Shown here: positions 8,005 to 9,866 of the stretch, in pieces
Position numbering within the stretch: the stretch's first letter is position 1
Layout of the letters: each line of letters begins with the position of its first letter
NCBI GenBank assembly: GCA_012515365.1
Contig: JAAYYM010000497.1
Location: 1-9,866, forward strand
Length of the DNA: 9,866 bases
Direction: 5' to 3'
From: Clostridia bacterium
GTDB taxonomy: Bacteria; Bacillota_A; Clostridia; Lachnospirales; Lachnospiraceae
Program-made: the position numbers and the translations under genes
The notes under the pieces: generated by a model
Database searches by the model: none
What the model was told of the DNA's origin: nothing
What the model saw: only the letters and a program-made list of their open reading frames with translations

Positions 8005-9042
8005 ATGAATCGACATATGCTTCGTATCATAACTGTCTTTATAGCAGTGTGTCTGCTATCCGGATGTAAAACAGAAGAAATAGCAAAAGAAACAAAGGTT
8101 GAAAAAACAGAGGATAAGCTTGAAATAGGGATGAGCTTTGATTCATTTGTAATCGAACGCTGGCAGCGTGACAGAGATGTTTTTGTCTCTACGGCAAAGG
8201 AGCTTGGTGCAGAGGTTAATTTTCAAACTGCAAATGGTGAGATCGAGGAGCAGATATCGCAGATTGAATATTTCATTAATAAAAAGGTTGATGTCATTGT
8301 TGTGATACCTATTGATGCAGTGAAATTGGAAGGTGTAATCGCAAAGGCAAAGAAAGAGGGAATACCGGTCATGTGTTATGATCGTCTGGTGCGTAATTCA
8401 GATGCCGATCTCTTCATTTCATTTGATAATGAAAAAGTAGGTACCTTTATGGCAACGGCGCTATTTCAGACGACAGGAAGTGATACGGATGTCGTCATGA
8501 TCTGCGGACCGGAAACTGATTATAACGTAGAAATGGTTCGAGAGGGATTCCTAAAAGTAACAGACAGCTATAGAGGAAATGTCATAGGAAGCTATAATTG
8601 CGAAGCATGGAGAGCAGAGGCTGCATATGAATATGTAAATGAGCATATCGACCTTGTATCTGCAGCAGATGCAATTATGTGTGGAAATGACAGTCTTGCA
8701 GGGGAAGTGATCAGAGCACTAAGTGAGAGAAGACTTGCAGGAAAGATTCCTGTCGTAGGACAGGATGCTGATTTAGAAGCATGTCAGAGAATTGTCGAAG
8801 GAACGCAGCTTATGACGGTTTACAAACCTGTTGAGAAAATGGCGAAAACAGCTGCAGAATATGCTGTAAAACTAGCAAAACATGAGGAAATAGGAGAAAC
8901 GGATACGTTTTTTGACGGAACCTATGAAGTCCCCTATATCAAACTGGATCCCATACGTGTTACAAAGGATAATATGGATGAAGTGGTGATAAACAGCGGA
9001 TTTCATCTAAAAGAAGATGTATATATGAATGTAATTGATTAG
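8005..9042 (+). CDS. XylF-family sugar-binding lipoprotein encoded in the sensory operon
   Basis: A 345-residue lipoprotein. The signal peptide 1-20 ends in lipobox LLSGC, with lipidated Cys21 and a charged linker to about residue 38. The mature domain follows E. coli XylF closely by memory: GMSFDSFVIERWQRDRD (43-58), CYDRLVR (124-130), ISFDNEKVG (138-146), GNDSLAG (227-233) and GQDADLEACQRI followed by GTQLMTVYKP (252-275). Sugar-contacting positions of the family (Arg52, Asp126/Arg127, Asn228/Asp229, Asp254) appear to be present. The normal DNN motif of the second lobe is DYN (172-174), with Asn replaced by Tyr, which may alter specificity. The ATG follows an AAGGAGAGG ribosome binding site that lies inside the regulator gene, with only four bases between the genes. 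Being in the regulatory operon and followed by a terminator, it may serve as a second sensor, but feeding sugar to an ABC transporter encoded elsewhere is also possible. Confidence 0.88.
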   Translation: MNRHMLRIITVFIAVCLLSGCKTEEIAKETKVEKTEDKLEIGMSFDSFVIERWQRDRDVFVSTAKELGAEVNFQTANGEIEEQISQIEYFINKKVDVIVVIPIDAVKLEGVIAKAKKEGIPVMCYDRLVRNSDADLFISFDNEKVGTFMATALFQTTGSDTDVVMICGPETDYNVEMVREGFLKVTDSYRGNVIGSYNCEAWRAEAAYEYVNEHIDLVSAADAIMCGNDSLAGEVIRALSERRLAGKIPVVGQDADLEACQRIVEGTQLMTVYKPVEKMAKTAAEYAVKLAKHEEIGETDTFFDGTYEVPYIKLDPIRVTKDNMDEVVINSGFHLKEDVYMNVID

Positions 9043-9046
9043 GACA

Positions 9047-9099
9047 AATATAAAAAGTGCTAGCATTTTTCGCAAAAAAGTGCTAGCACTTTTTATATT
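9047..9099 (+). terminator. intrinsic terminator of the sensory operon, probably bidirectional
   Basis: The arm 9047-9065 is an exact 19-base reverse complement of 9081-9099. The GC-containing core is GTGCTAGCA against TGCTAGCAC, flanked by A-runs on the left and TTTTTATATT on the right. The 15-base loop (9066-9080) can add TTTTT-CGC-AAAAA pairing. It starts four bases after the lipoprotein stop codon, and the T-tract on both strands makes it usable in either direction. It separates the sensory operon from chvE, so chvE needs its own promoter. The arms are also two copies of a near-palindromic 19-20 base unit. Confidence 0.88.
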
Positions 9100-9137
9100 G
9101 TGAACAACAATTCATAAAATATTCAAGATGTTCACAA
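9098..9137. promoter_or_regulatory. 9-bp inverted repeat upstream of chvE, candidate regulator binding site
   Basis: TTGTGAACA (9098-9106) and TGTTCACAA (9129-9137) are perfect inverted copies separated by 22 bases, with centres 31 bases apart (about three helical turns). The right half ends 22 bases before the -10 box, in the position where an activator would touch RNA polymerase. TTCA also recurs as a short direct motif at 9111, 9122, 9131 and 9148. Binding by the YesN-type regulator encoded upstream is inference; many AraC-family regulators prefer direct repeats. Confidence 0.55.
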
Positions 9138-9156
9138 ATTTATACTATTCAATACG

Positions 9157-9165
9157 TGATATATT
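9157..9165 (+). promoter_or_regulatory. extended -10 promoter of chvE
   Basis: TGA directly precedes TATATT (9160-9165, five of six matches to TATAAT), forming an extended -10 element (TGn). No good -35 box lies 16-18 bases upstream, where the sequence is AT-rich (9136-9142). TTCACA at 9131-9136 resembles TTGACA but is 23 bases away. This pattern fits a promoter that depends on an activator. The transcript would start near 9172, leaving a leader of about 42 bases. Confidence 0.55.
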
Positions 9166-9213
9166 TTCATTGTAACAACAAACACTTTTTAGAAAAGGGA
9201 GGATTTAAGTAAC

Positions 9214-9866
9214 ATGAAAAGAAAATTACTTAGCGCAGTACTCAGCGTAGCAATGATCGCTACATTATTAGCTGGATGTTCAAATCAGGCAGCTCCTGCA
9301 GAAGCTCCAGTAGCAGAAACAGAGACAACAGAAGAAGCAGCTCCGGAAGCAGAAGCAGAAACAACAGAAGAAGCAGCTCCAGAAGCAGATGCAGCAGCAG
9401 GCGGACTTGTTGGTGTAGCAATGCCTACAAAAGATTTACAGCGTTGGAATCAAGATGGTACCAACATGGAAGCACAGTTAAAAGAAGCTGGTTATGAAGT
9501 AGATCTTCAGTATGCTAGTAACGATATCCAGACTCAGGTTTCTCAGATTGAGAACATGATCTCTAATGGATGTAAATTACTCGTTATCGCATCTATCGAT
9601 GGTGATTCACTTGGAACAGTTCTTGCACAGGCTAAAGAAGCTAACATTCCTGTTATCGCTTATGACCGTCTGATCATGAACACAGATGCAGTTTCATACT
9701 ATGCAACATTTGATAACTACATGGTTGGTACAAAACAGGGCGAATATATCGAAGAAGCTCTTGATCTTAAAAACGCTGCAGGTCCTTTCAACATCGAGTT
9801 GATCACAGGTGACCCAGGTGATAACAATGCAAGATTCTTCTTTGGTGGAGCTATGGATGTTCTTCA
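9214..9866 (+). CDS. chvE: ChvE-like multiple-monosaccharide ABC transporter binding lipoprotein, N-terminal part (3' end outside window)
   Basis: 217 codons are present and the gene runs off the window. The signal peptide ends LLAGC, with lipidated Cys22. An acidic Ala/Glu/Thr/Pro linker (about 26-63) tethers the binding domain, which begins [19 protein letters not shown] (64-82). SQIENMI (110-116), AYDRLIMN (149-156), [15 protein letters not shown] (162-176) and [21 protein letters not shown] (190-210) match Agrobacterium ChvE almost word for word. ChvE-type proteins deliver several monosaccharides (such as galactose, glucose, arabinose and xylose) to an ATPase/permease pair, expected just downstream. 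The start follows GGGAGG at 9197-9202, 11 bases away. Codons such as GCT, ATC, AAC, CTT and CGT are frequent here compared with upstream genes, as in strongly expressed binding proteins. The terminator and promoter before it show separate transcription from the sensory operon, which probably controls it. Confidence 0.92.
   Translation, partial: MKRKLLSAVLSVAMIATLLAGCSNQAAPAEAPVAETETTEEAAPEAEAETTEEAAPEADAAAGGLVGVAMPTKDLQRWNQDGTNMEAQLKEAGYEVDLQYASNDIQTQVSQIENMISNGCKLLVIASIDGDSLGTVLAQAKEANIPVIAYDRLIMNTDAVSYYATFDNYMVGTKQGEYIEEALDLKNAAGPFNIELITGDPGDNNARFFFGGAMDVL
9322..9393 (+). repeat. tandem 36-bp repeat encoding an acidic linker in ChvE
   Basis: Two adjacent 36-base units (9322-9357 and 9358-9393) share a perfect 20-base core (9325-9344 and 9361-9380) and encode [12 protein letters not shown] then [12 protein letters not shown] (residues 37-60). 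The unit length is a multiple of three, so copy-number change would leave the gene in frame. The segment probably works as a flexible spacer between the lipid anchor and the sugar-binding domain. Confidence 0.9.

Noticed and set aside
9060..9086. Resemblance of the terminator loop region to a CIRCE (HrcA) operator
   Set aside because: TAGCA and TGCTA are 15 bases apart as in CIRCE, but the flanking positions match poorly (about 6 and 7 of 9 per half). The spacing follows from the terminator hairpin itself, and the next gene is not a chaperone gene.
9276..9497. Arg/Ser-rich frame overlapping the start of chvE
   Set aside because: The low-complexity [13 protein letters not shown] product is an out-of-frame reading of the GAAGCAG-rich linker repeats. 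The true frame has a signal peptide, lipobox and ChvE domain.

Overview
The window is low-GC, densely coded DNA of the Bacillota type. All genes are on the + strand, have strong GGAG-type ribosome binding sites, and lie in tight operons. The protein families (LytS/YesN two-component pairs beside sugar-binding proteins, and a ChvE-type multiple-sugar binding lipoprotein) suggest a gut Lachnospiraceae such as a Roseburia, Agathobacter or Butyrivibrio relative. The genus is inference.

Layout. Positions 1-1680 hold the end of a MacB/FtsX-type ABC permease, cut by the window edge, and its ATPase. Positions 1738-3705 hold an ftsH membrane protease gene with its own well-formed promoter. Positions 3714-9099 are a compact sensory operon: a promoter-like -10 box and a long hairpin at the predicted 5' end of the mRNA, then a membrane-anchored periplasmic-binding-protein-like sensor, a LytS/YesM-type histidine kinase, a YesN-type AraC-family response regulator and a XylF-like sugar-binding lipoprotein. 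The unit ends in a near-perfect 19-bp-stem terminator. The last part (9098-9866) is a promoter region with a 9-bp inverted repeat and an extended -10 box, followed by the first 217 codons of a ChvE-like sugar ABC transporter binding protein. No gene-free stretch exceeds 171 bases.

How the genes work together. Anchored binding protein, LytS kinase and YesN regulator in that order match the XylFII-LytS-YesN three-component xylose-sensing system known from Clostridium beijerinckii and relatives. Here the regulatory operon carries a second, lipid-anchored XylF-family protein, and the probable target is a separately transcribed ChvE-type (multiple monosaccharide) transporter. The likely logic is that extracytoplasmic sugar is sensed by one or both regulatory binding proteins, the kinase phosphorylates the regulator, and the regulator switches on the extended -10 promoter of chvE, perhaps through the inverted repeat upstream of it. 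This is inference from domains and gene order. The three-component core is described; the four-gene version with two sensor-type binding proteins is the part most worth checking. The ABC exporter and ftsH appear unrelated to sugar sensing.
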